This document shows, piece after piece, positions 49,660-61,281 of a stretch of DNA of 64,000 nucleotides. Source of the DNA: Ehrlichia sp052043515. GTDB taxonomy: Bacteria > Pseudomonadota > Alphaproteobacteria > Rickettsiales > Anaplasmataceae. The stretch is from positions 124,001 through 188,000 of the forward strand of contig JBQEQX010000001.1 of assembly GCA_052043515.1 (NCBI GenBank). Reading direction: 5' to 3'. Each line of letters starts with the position of its first letter. Positions within the stretch are counted from its first letter, which is position 1. The translations under genes and the position numbers were made by a program. The notes below the pieces were generated by a model, which did no database searches, had not been told where the DNA came from, and saw only the letters and a list, made by a program, of their open reading frames with translations.

Positions 49660-51691
49660 TTACATGTGAGTATTCCACATTCTATTACCGGATATTTTAT
49701 CAATTTTTATTTTATTATTTGTAACCCAAATAAAATAAGATCCCATATTTTTAATGTCATTATAACTAATGTATTGTTTTATACACTGTTTTGGATATAC
49801 AAACTCACCAAACTGTATGACTAAATCTACACTGGAACAATTTCGCACTATATAATCAGCATCATAAGCAATTAAAACATTTTTTTTAAATTTACGATAT
49901 ATGCATCCTCTATTTTCTTCACAAAACAACCTGTTATTATCACCTAAGTAATATTTTAATATTTTTTTTGACCATTCTGCCTTGCCCATGCGATATTTAT
50001 AAAACTGGAGAGACGATTTTTTTTACTTGCAGTATATAGTTGACCATCTGATTCTTTTACTACAATACTGCGCGTATTAAAAAGAATATCTGGAGTTACG
50101 TAGTTAATTCCGATAAAAAATCCCAATATAATCAGTACTAGTCCAAAAAATCTTAAATTTCCCTTCCATATACACAGAAACAAAAACCCACATGTGATAA
50201 TTAACACAGACACTGAAGAAAAAGCATGGAATAGTACCACTGAATTATCTATTCTAGATATAGATTTAGAAAGATATATAACCAACTCTACCGAACTCTC
50301 TATTATGCCTGAAATACAGAACTGTAAGTTTACAACACTTAACACAATATATAATAATCCCAATGGCATGATAAAAAATGTAGTAATTGGAATTGCTAGT
50401 ACATTAGTAAAAATTCCAGCAATAGAAAAGTAGTTAAAATGATATATAACATAAGGAAGTGTTGCTAAGCTCGCAATTAATGAGCTTAAAACTATTGAAA
50501 AAAAATATTGCAATACACTATTCGCAATTATGAGCTTAGTAAAGATATCATAGCTAGCAATAAGAGCAAGTACAGCAGCAAAAGACATCTGAAAACTTGG
50601 ACTAAGTAAAGATTCAGGATAAAATAACAATATAATAAATGAAGCAACTGCTATAGAACAAAAATTGCTATGACGCCGGTCAATCAATATACCTATAAAT
50701 ACGTAACTCACCATAATAAAAGCACGCTGAGCTGAAACTGGAACTCCAGCAATTAACAAATACGCTGCACTTGTTACAATAGCTATAATAGAAGAAATTT
50801 TTTTTACATTATAACTTTCAGCCAATCTTCCAGACAACACTAATATATTTCTTGATAGAGAAAAAAATAAACTGGCAATAAAGGACAAATGCAATCCAGA
50901 AATAGCAAAAATATGCGCTATTCCTGAATTTCTAATATCTTGCATGATACTATTTTTTATTCCTTCTTTCTTTCCAATTAACAATGCACTTAACACGTTA
51001 GCGCTATCCTCTTTCAAACTTTTTTAGTAACATTTTATATATATTAAACCTTATCAGTTCTACATACTCTTTAATTTGCTTATTTTGACGTTTTTCAAAT
51101 AAACGAACATTGCTGACTGTAAAACCAACTGCATTTATATTTTTAAAATACGCTATACGTGAAAAATCATAAGAAAAAGGAGACGCTGCAATTGGAGGAG
51201 GATAAATAACTGCAGAAAATTGAATCCGATCTCCTATTGCGATACCCTCATCCCATTGAGTACGAGATTCCAGGCGCACACATTCTATCTTGTATTTAGT
51301 GTTCTTTATATCACAAATAATTAACTTTCTATGCGATTGTTTATTATTTATCTCTTTAACAGTAGCCACAATATTTTTTTACGAACACCTTACGTTGTAA
51401 TACATTACCGGCAAAATAGTAGGTTTTTATTCCAACACTAGTAAACCCTAGTAATACAAGAAAAATTGATAAAAATAAAATACTACGTTTTCCTAATAAT
51501 ACAAGAATCAAACTTATCAGCAATAGAAAAATGACACATATCAAAACATAAATCTGTGGTTCTGTTTTTAAAGAAAAATATATGATTATACCAACTCCCT
51601 GCAATACTGGGATCCAACATATCAAGAAATTCCTATTATCATCTAAACTTTTGCATAACAATAATATAAAATTTTTTACCATTACACTCAT
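49660..51691 (-). CDS. comEC: ComEC/Rec2 family DNA-uptake membrane protein, three frameshifts
   Basis: Polytopic channel protein for single-stranded DNA uptake across the inner membrane. The N-terminal OB-like domain (KYKIECVRLESRTQWDEG, IQFSAVIYPPP) is followed by the Competence domain with SGIAHIFAISGLHLSFIASLFFS, LIAGVPVSAQRAFIMVSYVF and several helices. Breaks are at T7 51374-51380, T6 51020-51025 and T8 50028-50035. The first two need one base less. The third needs two less or one more, joining ASKKSSLQFYKYRMGKAEWS. The corrected protein is about 675 aa. The C-terminal beta-lactamase domain of Firmicute ComEC is absent. Start uncertain (ATG 51691 or 51682). Confidence 0.88.
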
Positions 51692-51718
51692 TGATAATAT
51701 TAAAATATTAACATACAA

Positions 51719-52538
51719 ATAATTTAATGTTTATCTTAAATCCTAAAAAACGCAAAGTCTTAATATATTTGATCGTAAAAAAAGGTGTACCAACGAATAT
51801 CATAACTTCATTTGTAATCTAATCAGATGCTTATCAAAATACTTGACATTAGTACTAGTAAAAACTTGCAGTTATGCAAAAACAATTTACATTTTAGTCA
51901 ATAAAACACTATTTATAATAATCAGAAAAATGGATGTACTTAAAATACAAAACATGACTCTTTTTCAACAAATACTTCTAAAACCATAAACACAACACAA
52001 AACTACGTATCAGAATACACTTTTCGATTTTTGACCATTTTATGCAACAACGAACTCAACATAAGCGAAAAGTACTTCCTTATATAAACACAAAACTTAG
52101 CAAACTCTATCAAAGTCCTCGACTCAAACAGATTGATAGAACATCACTCATGCTCACATAACCATATATTCATACGACAAACGGCAACAAAAATATGTTT
52201 GAACAGAATGCTAAAATTTGTGTTTATTCAATCATATACATTGTATATCATACACAAAAAAAATCAAATTATCAATTAATTAAAAGCTATTGCAAGATTT
52301 GTTAATTATAGACCGCACAGAACAAAATATTTAACTGTGGGAACAATAAAAATATTATATGTAATCCCATAATACTATTTCGGTAACAAGATACGAAAAA
52401 AACTTTAATATTCTTAATCTTCCACCAAATACAATATAATTATGCAACTAGATGTGTATCACACATACCACAAGCACACGCCATTAACAAAGTGGTATAA
52501 ATACGCAACAACCTTTCTATAATAAAAAAAATACTAAC
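51719..52538. other. Long intergenic region, nothing recognised
   Basis: About 820 AT-rich bases between comEC and pheT, both minus strand. No coding frame, RNA signature or long repeat was seen. A small dyad, ATATAC (52234-52239) with GTATAT (52243-52248), is the only structure noted. The comEC promoter should lie near 51720. Confidence 0.5.
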
Positions 52539-54916
52539 TTAAAAAGACCTCAAAACTCCTCCAAGCACCTGAGCCACACTATTAATTATCATATCAGACG
52601 CATCTTTAATCTCCTGATCATTTAATGTATGGTCAATAGGCTTAAAGGTAACAGATAATGCAACAGACAATACGTTATCAGCTATATTATCTCCTTCATA
52701 TAAATCAAAAACTAAAACATTGTCTATTAACTGACTGTTACTATTTTTTACAACATCTACCAACCGCTGAACACTTACATCCTTATCAATCAAAAAAGCA
52801 AAATCACGCTTTACAAGCTGATAACGTGAGTCTTTAAACTTTTTGCGCACTACACCTATTTTAGGAACTTTATACAAAAATACCTCAAAGCAAACCATGG
52901 GACGGTTTATTTCATATGAGTAAGTAACATCAGGATGCAGTTCCCCAAAATATCCTATTAAAATATCATTAAAATATACATCTGCAGATCTTACAGGGTG
53001 AAGAAATGATCTATCTGATTTTCTTAGATCTACAGAGTCATACTCAATATTCAGTTCTTGCAATATACTAATAACATCAGATTTCACATCAAAAACATCA
53101 ACAGATCTATCAATCTTATAAAGATTACGAGGCAAATTATTTCCGTATCTTACTCCACTCACAACATAACTGCTATCGCCACATATATTATTCACATTAT
53201 ACACTTGACCTATTTCAAAAATAGCTATCTCACTATTTCCATATGCCTGGTTTTCAGAAACAACTTGCAGTAAATTTAATAAAATACTAGGACGCATTAA
53301 GTTCAAATTATTATTAACAGGGTTATCTATCAACATTAGCTCTTCTTCATATCCTAGTTTTTTTAGCAATTGCCATACTAGTAAATGACCAAGTTAATAC
53401 TTCGGTTAACCCTTCTGATAATAACACTAACCTTAGCCTATTATGTAAATTATCACCAACATCAACATGAGAAAAAACATTTTGTATAGGTTCTTCAGAA
53501 ATTTTATCGTACCCATACAACCTGAGAATTTCTCCCACAAGATCAGAGGAATGACTCATACCAGATCTCCAAGGAGGAGGAATAACTTTCCAAACCCTAT
53601 TATCATTAGTATCTACAATAAAACCAAGAGCACTTAAAAAATTAAAAATCTGCCTTTTTTGAAATACAAACATTTCCTGTTTTTTTTACGGACTCTGGGG
53701 AAAAATCTAACTTAATATCACTGAATACGTAATTCTCCGCAGAAATAATACTATAAGACACACCTCCGCAATATTCTAATATCATTTCTGTAGCCAAATT
53801 CAAACCGTTTTCCATAAAATCAGGATCAAGAAATCTCTCAAAACGACAGCTAGAATCAGTGGACAATTTTATTCTCCTTGAAGATAATGCAACATCCACA
53901 GGATCAAACCACGCAGATTCTAAAAAAAATATCTTCTGTATCTAATAAACATTTACTTAGCTCGGAGCCTATTACTGCAGCAACACTATGAATAGTATCA
54001 CTTGAGTCAACAGATACAATATTCTCTGTTCCTAATAAATAGGTTTTATTGTTAAGAGCAGAAAACTCTATTTGAGAATCCGCTTTCTTAAAAATCAACC
54101 TATTTCCTTTTATATTTTTTTGCATCATATACATGAAGAGGTCTATTAAAAGATAACATAATATAATTCGTTACATCAACAATATAAGAAATCGATTTTA
54201 TTCCACATGCAAAAAAGGTAATCCTTCAACCATTTAGGACTTTCACGGTTTTTTACTCCCTTAATATACCTTCCTTTCACTATCCCCTTAGTCTGTAAAC
54301 AAACTTCAAATGGAAAAGTATTAGAACACTCAGAACTAATATTTCCATAATTCACAAGCTTCAACTTTCCTATACCAGCAGCAGCTAAATCACGAGCTAT
54401 ACCATATACTCCTAAGCAATCACCACGATTTGGAGTAACATTTACTTCTATTATTGGATCAGAAGGAAAGAAAGGATCCCCCACATTATAATCTGCAGGT
54501 AAATCTATGATTCCATCATCAAAAACATTATCACCAATTATTCCCAACTCATCCCTAGAGCAGAGCATACCTTGACTATCAACTCCTCTAAGTTTCACTA
54601 CTTTTATAGTAGCCTGATTTTTTGGCATAACACTACCAACATGAGCTAGTACAGATCTCATGCCAACTTCTACATTAGAAGCACCACACACAACTTGATA
54701 AACTTGTTTTCCATCATACACTTTACAAATCTTTAATTTGTCAGCGGCATGATGACGCACCACCTCTAATACCTGAACAACAACAAAAGATTTTAAATTA
54801 TCACAATAATCAACACTATCGACTTCTAACCCGATATAACTAAGTTTCTCAATTATTAACTCCAAAGAAGCATCCGTATCAAGATACCGCATCAGCCAAG
54901 AAAGTGTGAATCTCAT
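52539..54916 (-). CDS. pheT: Phenylalanine-tRNA ligase beta subunit, five frameshifts
   Basis: Large subunit of PheRS, charging tRNA-Phe with its alpha subunit (encoded elsewhere). The N-terminal tRNA-binding domain shows VVVQVLEVVRHHAADKLKICKV and VVCGASNVEVGM; the B3/4 part holds NVTPNRGDCLGVYGIARDLAA; the C-terminal FDX-ACB region has KDSRYQLVKRDFAFLIDKDV. Frame breaks lie at T7 53358-53364, T6 53655-53660, A8 53922-53929, T7 54115-54121 and A6 54211-54216. Removing one base at each gives a continuous 790-aa protein of normal length. Five breaks in one essential, single-copy gene favour sequence error. It follows rplQ after 54 bases. Confidence 0.95.
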
Positions 54917-54970
54917 AACAAATTAACTTCAGATAAAAACATCAGAATGGATATCTACAACATAAACGAA

Positions 54971-55360
54971 TTACTTCTCAGTCACCACCACTTGCCTATC
55001 AACAAGTTCTATAATAGCCACAGGTGCACAATCACCTTTACGGAACCCATTCTTTATAATCCTAGTATAGCCACCATTTCGATTCTTATAACGCACCGAT
55101 AACACATCAATCAACTTATCAGCTGTGTCAGAATTCCTAATCTTAGATATTAGCAACCTCTTCCCATAGACCAAATTCTTGTCTCTATAAACTTTACCAA
55201 TAGTAATAAGCTTCTCCACATAGGGACGCAACTCTTTTGCCTTAGGTAAAGTAGTAGATATTCTTTCATGCCTAATCAAGGATACAGACAAATTTAACAG
55301 CATAGAAATCCTATGAGCACTGGTACGAGAAAATTTTCTATGAGCAACACGATGCCTCAT
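54971..55360 (-). CDS. rplQ: 50S ribosomal protein L17
   Basis: Large-subunit protein near the exit tunnel. The 129-aa product begins MRHRVAHRKFSRTSAHRISM and contains LIRHERISTTLPKAKELRPY, the family signature, then GGYTRIIKNGFRKGDCAPVAIIEL at the end (here only part quoted). Nine bases separate it from rpoA, the usual order. No frameshift. Confidence 0.96.
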   Translation of the reverse strand: MRHRVAHRKFSRTSAHRISMLLNLSVSLIRHERISTTLPKAKELRPYVEKLITIGKVYRDKNLVYGKRLLISKIRNSDTADKLIDVLSVRYKNRNGGYTRIIKNGFRKGDCAPVAIIELVDRQVVVTEK

Positions 55361-55369
55361 AATATAACC

Positions 55370-56498
55370 TCATTCATTTTCACTATATTGCTTACTTAAA
55401 CTCTCAATGGATTCAGGAGGCCAATTTGCAATTTTCATCCCTAAATGCAAATTCATACTCGCTAAAAGCTCATTAATCTCATTAAGAGACTTTCTACCAA
55501 AATTTGGGGTTCTCAACATATCAGACTCAGTTTTCTGTACCAAATCTCCTATATAAGTAATATTGTCATTTTTCAAACAATTATAAGACCTCACCGAAAG
55601 CTCCAACTCATCAACCTTACGCAACAAATTAGAATCATAAGGCAATGTATCCTTAGCATCAACCTTTTTTATTAGGTTCGTCAGTTTCATCAAAATTAAT
55701 AAACGGTTGAAATTGATCTTGTAAAATTCTTGCAGCCAACGCAACTGCTTCATCTGGTAAAACAGACCCATCTGTTTCCACGGACATAACTAATCTATCG
55801 TAATCTGTAAACTGACCAATACGACTACTCTCTACCTTAAAAGAAGCCTTTTTAATAGGACTATAAAGAGCGTTAGTAGCGATAAAATTCACTGGAACAT
55901 CATTTACACCAAGCTTACTAACCGACTTACGCTTTACAGCAGGAACATAACCTTTTCCACCATTGACATACATTTTTATATTAAAATCTACATCTTGATC
56001 CAAAGTGCAAATCAGTAAATCTTTATTAAGTATAATACAATCAGCAGTATCAACTATCATTCCAGATCTTACTTCACAAGGACCTTTTACTTTGAGAGAT
56101 AAAACCTTACTATTCATGCCAGAAAGCTTCACCCTCATCATACTAATATTTAAAAGAATATCTGTCACATCCTCTCTTACTCCAGATATTGAAGTGAACT
56201 CATGCAGTACATTTTCTATTTCAACTCCATAAACCGCAAAACCACGCAAAGAAGACATCATAACTCTTCTTAGAGCATTACCTAAAGTCAAAGCAAAACC
56301 ACTTTCAAGAGGCTCAATAATTAAATCTGCTTTATTTGTACAACCACTACTAGCAACTACCTTAATAGAAGAAGGCTTTGTTAATTTGCTCCAATTATCA
56401 CTCATAGATATATAACCTACACCATTAGAGCATGTATTACCTCCTGACACGTAACCTGAATCTTGAGCAACAAAATTACAATCCTCATCGAAAATCAC
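55370..56498 (-). CDS. rpoA: DNA-directed RNA polymerase alpha subunit, one frameshift
   Basis: Assembly platform of RNA polymerase and contact for activators and UP elements. N-terminal domain: ADLIIEPLESGFALTLGNAL and RRVMMSSLRGFAVYGVEI; C-terminal domain: DELELSVRSYNCLKNDNITY and LVQKTESDMLRTPNFGRKSL. The break is in the linker at T6 55665-55670; with five the sequence reads DEPNKKVDAKDTLPYDSNLL and joins both domains. Start is uncertain: GTG 56498 behind GAGG gives 375 aa; ATG 56405 (MSDNWSKLTKPSSIKVV) gives 344 aa and fits most homologues' N-terminus. Confidence 0.95.
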
Positions 56499-56531
56499 AA
56501 TAGAACCTCATAACACTATTAAATAAATACA

Positions 56532-56912
56532 TTAAACTCTGCGTCTTCCAGGAAGTTTACATCCATTATGTGGAAGCCTAGTAGTATCTTCAATAGATGT
56601 AACATTTAAATTACAAGCCTGCACAGCCCTGATAGCCGCCTCCCTGCCCGCACCAGGACCAGAAACTTTTATAGATACCGTCTTCATTCCATTTTGTTCA
56701 ACAACTGTCCTAACGGCATGACCCGCAGTCTCCTGAGCTGCATAAGGAGTAGCTTTTTTAGAACCTTTAAAACCACATGCCCCAGCAGAAGTACATATTA
56801 ACGAATGTCCTTGCTGATCTGTAACCGTCACAATGATGTTATTATATGTAGCATGAATATGAACTACACCAACTACAACATTCCTTTTTTTCTTCTTATA
56901 GACTACACTCAT
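56532..56912 (-). CDS. rpsK: 30S ribosomal protein S11
   Basis: Small-subunit platform protein, 126 aa. The core reads VVGVVHIHATYNNIIVTVTD and SAGACGFKGSKKATPYAAQ, ending RLPHNGCKLPGRRRV, which is the universal S11 tail. It lies between rpsM and rpoA with short spacers, standard for the alpha operon. No frameshift. Confidence 0.97.
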   Translation of the reverse strand: MSVVYKKKKRNVVVGVVHIHATYNNIIVTVTDQQGHSLICTSAGACGFKGSKKATPYAAQETAGHAVRTVVEQNGMKTVSIKVSGPGAGREAAIRAVQACNLNVTSIEDTTRLPHNGCKLPGRRRV

Positions 56913-56923
56913 AATATACCTTG

Positions 56924-57295
56924 TTATTTTTTCTTAGCAGCAACTGGTAACCTTGACCTACCCTTACGAGTTTTAGCATTGGTATGCGTCCTTTGACCAC
57001 GGACAGGCAACCCCTTCCTATGTCTCAGTCCTCTATAGCAACCTATATCAGTTAAAAATTTGATATTCATGCTAACTTCTTTCCTTAAATCACCTTCTAC
57101 TATGTAATTTTCTCTAATAAAATTCCTAATTCTAATAATTTCATCATCACTCAAATTCACAACGCGAACATTATGATCGATACCGCAACCTTCGCAGATC
57201 CTATTAGCTAAAGAAAGACCAATACCATATATATAAGTTAAAGCAATAACTACACGCTTATTCGTAGGAATATTTACCCCAGCTATACGCGCCAC
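56924..57295 (-). CDS. rpsM: 30S ribosomal protein S13
   Basis: Head protein of the small subunit contacting the P-site tRNA and L5. The 123-aa product starts VARIAGVNIPTNKRVVIALT; the start is a GTG at 57295, since the frame's earlier ATG at 57337 adds an unrelated 14 residues. RKGLPVRGQRTHTNAKTRKG and the basic tail are typical. It follows adk after about 57 bases. Confidence 0.95.
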   Translation of the reverse strand: MARIAGVNIPTNKRVVIALTYIYGIGLSLANRICEGCGIDHNVRVVNLSDDEIIRIRNFIRENYIVEGDLRKEVSMNIKFLTDIGCYRGLRHRKGLPVRGQRTHTNAKTRKGRSRLPVAAKKK

Positions 57296-57352
57296 TAACT
57301 TCCTCCACAAGATAATAAATGCTCTGTAATATAGCAAATATGCAGATTGACG

Positions 57353-58020
57353 TCAACCAATAATTAAATGTTCTATTTTTTCTTTTATATCAGAAGTTAC
57401 TTTCTCTATTGATCTACCTGCATCGATTTGCACAATCTTATCGCTATAATAAGCCTCTAACTTTTTAATTTCTTCATTATATTGGTTAACTCTCTTCACT
57501 ATTACTTCTATTCTATCATCATAACGGTAATCTAACTGATCACTTTTACAGAATTTACACAGAACGTCTTCAACTTTTCTATCAAAAAAAATTAAATTAG
57601 AAACATGACCACAATTTTTTACACAAAATACGGCTTGACAACCTACTTTTTTATCGTTTCTAAATCTAACTGTAATTGTATAACCACATCAATTTGAGTA
57701 TCATATTTCTTTAAAACTCCAGTCAAAAATTCCGCCTGACTTAAATTTCTTGGAAACCCATCCAATAAAAACCCGTTTCTCACCTTAGCAATGGACTTTG
57801 AAAACATTTCACACACTAGCTCATCATCTACCAAATCACCAGATTTCATAACACTTCTAATCTTTCGACCAGTATCAGTATCAAGCTTCGCTTCATTCCT
57901 TAATAAATCTCCAGTTGAAATCACACAAATAGTACTATAACACGACGACAAAATACTACACTGTGTACCTTTACCAGAACCAGGAGGACCAAATATTAAG
58001 ATATTTATTTTATTTTCCAT
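57353..58020 (-). CDS. adk: Adenylate kinase, two frameshifts
   Basis: Balances AMP, ADP and ATP. The P-loop is IFGPPGSGKGTQC, followed by ISTGDLLRNEA and LLDGFPRNLSQAE. Breaks are at T6 57647-57652 and T6 57615-57620; correcting both gives TIKSRLSSRILCKNCGHVSN then LIFFDRKVEDVLCKFCKSD, restoring the LID domain. Its CKNC...CKFC pair makes a zinc-binding LID of the Gram-positive kind, here carrying KSR... RLSSR. The protein continues YRYDDRIEVIVKRV and ends HLIIG at 57353, 221 aa. The ATG overlaps the end of secY by 16 bases. Confidence 0.94.
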
Positions 58021-59317
58021 AGCTCAGATTTTTTAATTAACGTACTATACCTACTTGAATATAAATGCGTTTGAATTTGAGAGAACGTGTCAATTATTAC
58101 ATTCACTATTATCAAAAAACTAGTTCCACCTAATGTAAAAGAAACTGAATAATTATACCTTATCAGTTCCGGAACAATACAGATAACTGTTAAATAAATT
58201 GAACCCAAAACAGTTAGTCTCTTAATCACATAATTAAAGTATTCACAAGTACTATTCCCTGGCCTTTTACCTGGCACAAATCCGCCATTCTTTTTCAACA
58301 ACTCTGACGTTTCTTTTGAATCAAAAACAAAAGTCGTATAAAAAAAACGCAAAAAATACTATTAACACCGCATAACACAACACGTACAATAATTTACCAG
58401 ATGAAAAATACATCAATACAAAATCAGACCATACAGAACCTTGATGAAAATTTGCCACTGTAACTGGAGATAACAGCAGAGCATTTGCAAAGATAGGAGG
58501 TATAACTCCAGAAATGTTAATTTTTAATGGGATATAACTGGAACTGCTATTGTATAGCTTATTTTTAATCTGTCTTTTTTGGATATTGCACCAGTATCTT
58601 CCGATAGGACTTTTCAATAAAAATAATCAATAAGAACAATCCAAAAAACACCAAAATTATTAACAAAATCACAAATATTGGCACATTCCCATTCTTACCT
58701 AATAAAAACATAGAAGAAAAAGACCCGGGTAATTCGGCTAAGATACCAGTAAATATGATCATAGAAACGCCATTACCTATCCCATTTTTATTTATTCTTT
58801 CCCCCAACCAAAGCAAAAACATCGTCCCACCTAACAAGCTACTAATACCTACTATACGAAACAATAGACCAGGTTCAATAACTACAACGCTAGCTTCCGT
58901 ATTCATTTTTTCTAATCCAAGCAAAATAACAAAACCCTGAACCAAACAAAACACAATAGTCATATACCTTATATAACTATTAATTTTCACTCTACCCAAC
59001 TCACCACTCTGCCTTAACTCATTTAGTTTAGGAATCGTCACTGACAACAGCTGCATAATTATCGAAGACACTATATACGGCATAACATTTAAAGCAAAAA
59101 TTGTCATCCTACCCAATGCACCGCCGGAAAATACATTAAAAATACCCAAAACACCAACAGAATGTTTTGTGACTATTGTATCTATTACATCCGGATTAAT
59201 ACCAGGAATGGGTATATATGTACCTAAACGATACACAATAAGAGCCAATAATGTAAACCAAAGCTTGCCTAATAAATTATCCTTATTCCAAGACAGCAAC
59301 TCCATTTTTTGTGACAT
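58005..59317 (-). CDS. secY: Preprotein translocase subunit SecY, two frameshifts
   Basis: Channel subunit of the Sec translocon with ten membrane helices. Helix 1-2 region reads IYRLGTYIPIPGINPDVID, then GGALGRMTIFALNVMPYIVS and GERINKNGIGNGVSMIIF. The frame breaks at T6 58575-58580 and A8 58340-58347; correcting gives VQYPKRQIKNKLYNSSSSYI and FFAFFYTTFVFDSKETSELL, and ends at 58005. The corrected length is 436 aa, normal for SecY. It lies between rplO and adk, the order usual for Rickettsiales. Confidence 0.95.
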
Positions 59318-59337
59318 AAGATTATCTAACTATGAAT

Positions 59338-59814
59338 TCAAACATTACTTTTGTTTTCTGATACATTATCTAATAAAATAACATGTGGCTTTGCTGATTT
59401 TGAAATGAAATCATATTCAATCGTTACTTTACTCTCTAATTTACCATTCCCAAGAATTTTAATTTTTCCTTTGATAGAAGGAATAACACCCAAATTATAT
59501 AACACTTCTTTCGTAATATTATAAGGATTACTAATTTTATTAGAATCAATCAACCTCTGAATAGTAGACAAATTGATAATTGAATACTCGTCTTTAAATA
59601 AAGCATTAAAACCCCTCTTAGGCAACCTGGTAAATATGGGTTGCTGTCCTCCCTCGAAACCGTTTATGGAAACCCCTGACCTTGCCTTTTGTCCTTTATG
59701 CCCACGTCCAGAAGTTTTACCTTTTCCACATCCTATGCCCCTACCCAAAACTTTGGGCTTTTTCCGTTTAGGCAATCCACTAAATATATTATTTAATCTC
59801 ATTATCGCATCCAT
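59338..59814 (-). CDS. rplO: 50S ribosomal protein L15
   Basis: 158-aa large-subunit protein. The glycine-rich N-terminus (KPKVLGRGIGCGKGKTSGRG, HKGQKARSG) is the L15 signature, followed by FEGGQQPIFTRLPKRGF. It lies between rpsE and secY with 20-base or shorter spacers. rpmD (L30) is not found between rpsE and rplO, consistent with its absence in many alphaproteobacterial intracellular lineages. Uninterrupted. Confidence 0.96.
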   Translation of the reverse strand: MDAIMRLNNIFSGLPKRKKPKVLGRGIGCGKGKTSGRGHKGQKARSGVSINGFEGGQQPIFTRLPKRGFNALFKDEYSIINLSTIQRLIDSNKISNPYNITKEVLYNLGVIPSIKGKIKILGNGKLESKVTIEYDFISKSAKPHVILLDNVSENKSNV

Positions 59815-59817
59815 AAA

Positions 59818-60342
59818 TTACCTATTTTCAATAATATCACCTATTTTTCTACTTCTCTTATTAGCTACTTGCTTTGGTGACAACATCTTCCTAAAAGCAG
59901 TAAAAACTGCATATACAACATTATGCGGATTTGAAGATCCTATGGATTTTGCAACAACGTCTTGTACTCCCAAAACCTCAAAAATCAAGCGAATTGAACC
60001 TCCAGCTATAATTCCAGTACCCACTTTAGCTGATCTCAACATAACTTTGCTTGAACAAAACTTAGCTTTTATGTCATGATGCAAAGTTCTAGACTCGCGC
60101 AAATGAACCCTAATCATATTCTTCCTAGCAGCATTTACAGCTTTAATTTTAGCTTCAGAGACCTCAAGATGCTTTCCTATTCCGCAACCAACTTTACCTT
60201 TTTCATCACCTATAACTACTAAAACAGAAAAGGAAAATCTACGACCTCCTTTAACGACTTTCGCAACTCTTCTAACAGAAACTATTAATTCAGAAAAATC
60301 ATTAGAACCATGAACATTCCGTGATTTCTTTACAACATCCAT
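59818..60342 (-). CDS. rpsE: 30S ribosomal protein S5
   Basis: Small-subunit protein near the mRNA entry site, 174 aa. S5 N-terminal domain: VRRVAKVVKGGRRFSFSVLV and GDEKGKVGCGIGKHLEVSEA; C-terminal domain: GTGIIAGGSIRLIFEVLGVQ and GSSNPHNVVYAVFTAF. Spacer to rplO is 3 bases. No break. Confidence 0.97.
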   Translation of the reverse strand: MDVVKKSRNVHGSNDFSELIVSVRRVAKVVKGGRRFSFSVLVVIGDEKGKVGCGIGKHLEVSEAKIKAVNAARKNMIRVHLRESRTLHHDIKAKFCSSKVMLRSAKVGTGIIAGGSIRLIFEVLGVQDVVAKSIGSSNPHNVVYAVFTAFRKMLSPKQVANKRSRKIGDIIENR

Positions 60343-60359
60343 ACCTTAAAACCTATTTA

Positions 60360-60723
60360 CTAAAATTCAAAACCATAATTCCGCAGCTCATTCGCAAATT
60401 CAGAAACTATCCCCATGTACTTATAAGGACCCCTATCGAAGACGAACTTTTTTACAATTGTTTAACTTAGAGCATCGCTCAGATATTAGCTTCGCAACAA
60501 TTTTAACAGAATTACTATTAACCTTTCTGTTAGTCAGAGCGACAACTTCACGCTCCAAAGTAGATGCTGAAGCGAATGTTCTACCGCAACTATCATCTAT
60601 CAACTGAACATAGAAATGTCTATTCGATTTAAAAACAGATAATCTCAACAAAGATAAATTCTTTTTTAACTTTAATCTGACACGTCTCTTACGTCTCTCA
60701 AATTTACTACAATCACCTACCAT
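60360..60723 (-). CDS. rplR: 50S ribosomal protein L18, one frameshift
   Basis: 5S rRNA-binding protein. N-terminal KFERRKRRVRLKLKKN and LRLSVFKSNRHFYVQLIDD fit uL18. At T6 60448-60453 one base too many causes a premature stop after KKVRLR; with five, the C-terminus reads CKKFVFDRGPYKYMGIVSEF and ends NYGFEF at 60360, 120 aa, the family's conserved ending FDRGGYxYHGRV...REGGLxF. Confidence 0.95.
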
Positions 60724-60738
60724 TTATTATTTCCCCAC

Positions 60739-61278
60739 CTACTTTTTCTTATTAACTTCTTTCCTATAAACGTATCTACCTTTAATAGATATACCCTTAC
60801 CCTTATATGGATTGTACTTTCTAATTGAACATATATCAGATGCCACCATACACACTTTTTGTTTGTCAAAACCCTTAACTAATATTTGAGTAGGCTTAAC
60901 ACATTGAATAACAATACCCTGAGGTATTTTATATTTCACTCCATGACTAAAGCCTAAAAATAAAGACAAATATCCACCCCCACTAACTTCAGCTTTATAC
61001 CCAACACCAGTAACTTCAAGCTCAACTGTTAATCCTTCTGACAACCCTACAGCATAATTACTAATCATGCTTCTATAAGTCCCCCACATCACCCTCGATT
61101 TAGTGGATTTATTACTTACATGTAAGACAATCTTACCATCAGCAATACTGCAAGACACACCATAATCTAGGTCCAACCTCAATGAATTTCCATTGTTTCT
61201 CAATATAAGCTGATTATCAACTAGATCTGCCTGAACATTACCAGGAATTACTACAGGCATAGAGCCAACTCTTGACAT
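60739..61278 (-). CDS. rplF: 50S ribosomal protein L6
   Basis: 179-aa protein near the stalk base. Start MSRVGSMPVVIPGNVQADLV; the L6 motif VTGVGYKAEVSGGGYLSLFL in the second repeat and YNPYKGKGISIKGRYVYRKE at the end are diagnostic. Fifteen bases to rplR. No frameshift. Confidence 0.97.
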   Translation of the reverse strand: MSRVGSMPVVIPGNVQADLVDNQLILRNNGNSLRLDLDYGVSCSIADGKIVLHVSNKSTKSRVMWGTYRSMISNYAVGLSEGLTVELEVTGVGYKAEVSGGGYLSLFLGFSHGVKYKIPQGIVIQCVKPTQILVKGFDKQKVCMVASDICSIRKYNPYKGKGISIKGRYVYRKEVNKKK

Positions 61279-61281
61279 TAA

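Noticed and set aside
53058..53273. Plus-strand open frames inside pheT, dnaK, tkt and ribosomal genes
   Set aside because: Shadows of the well-supported minus-strand genes.
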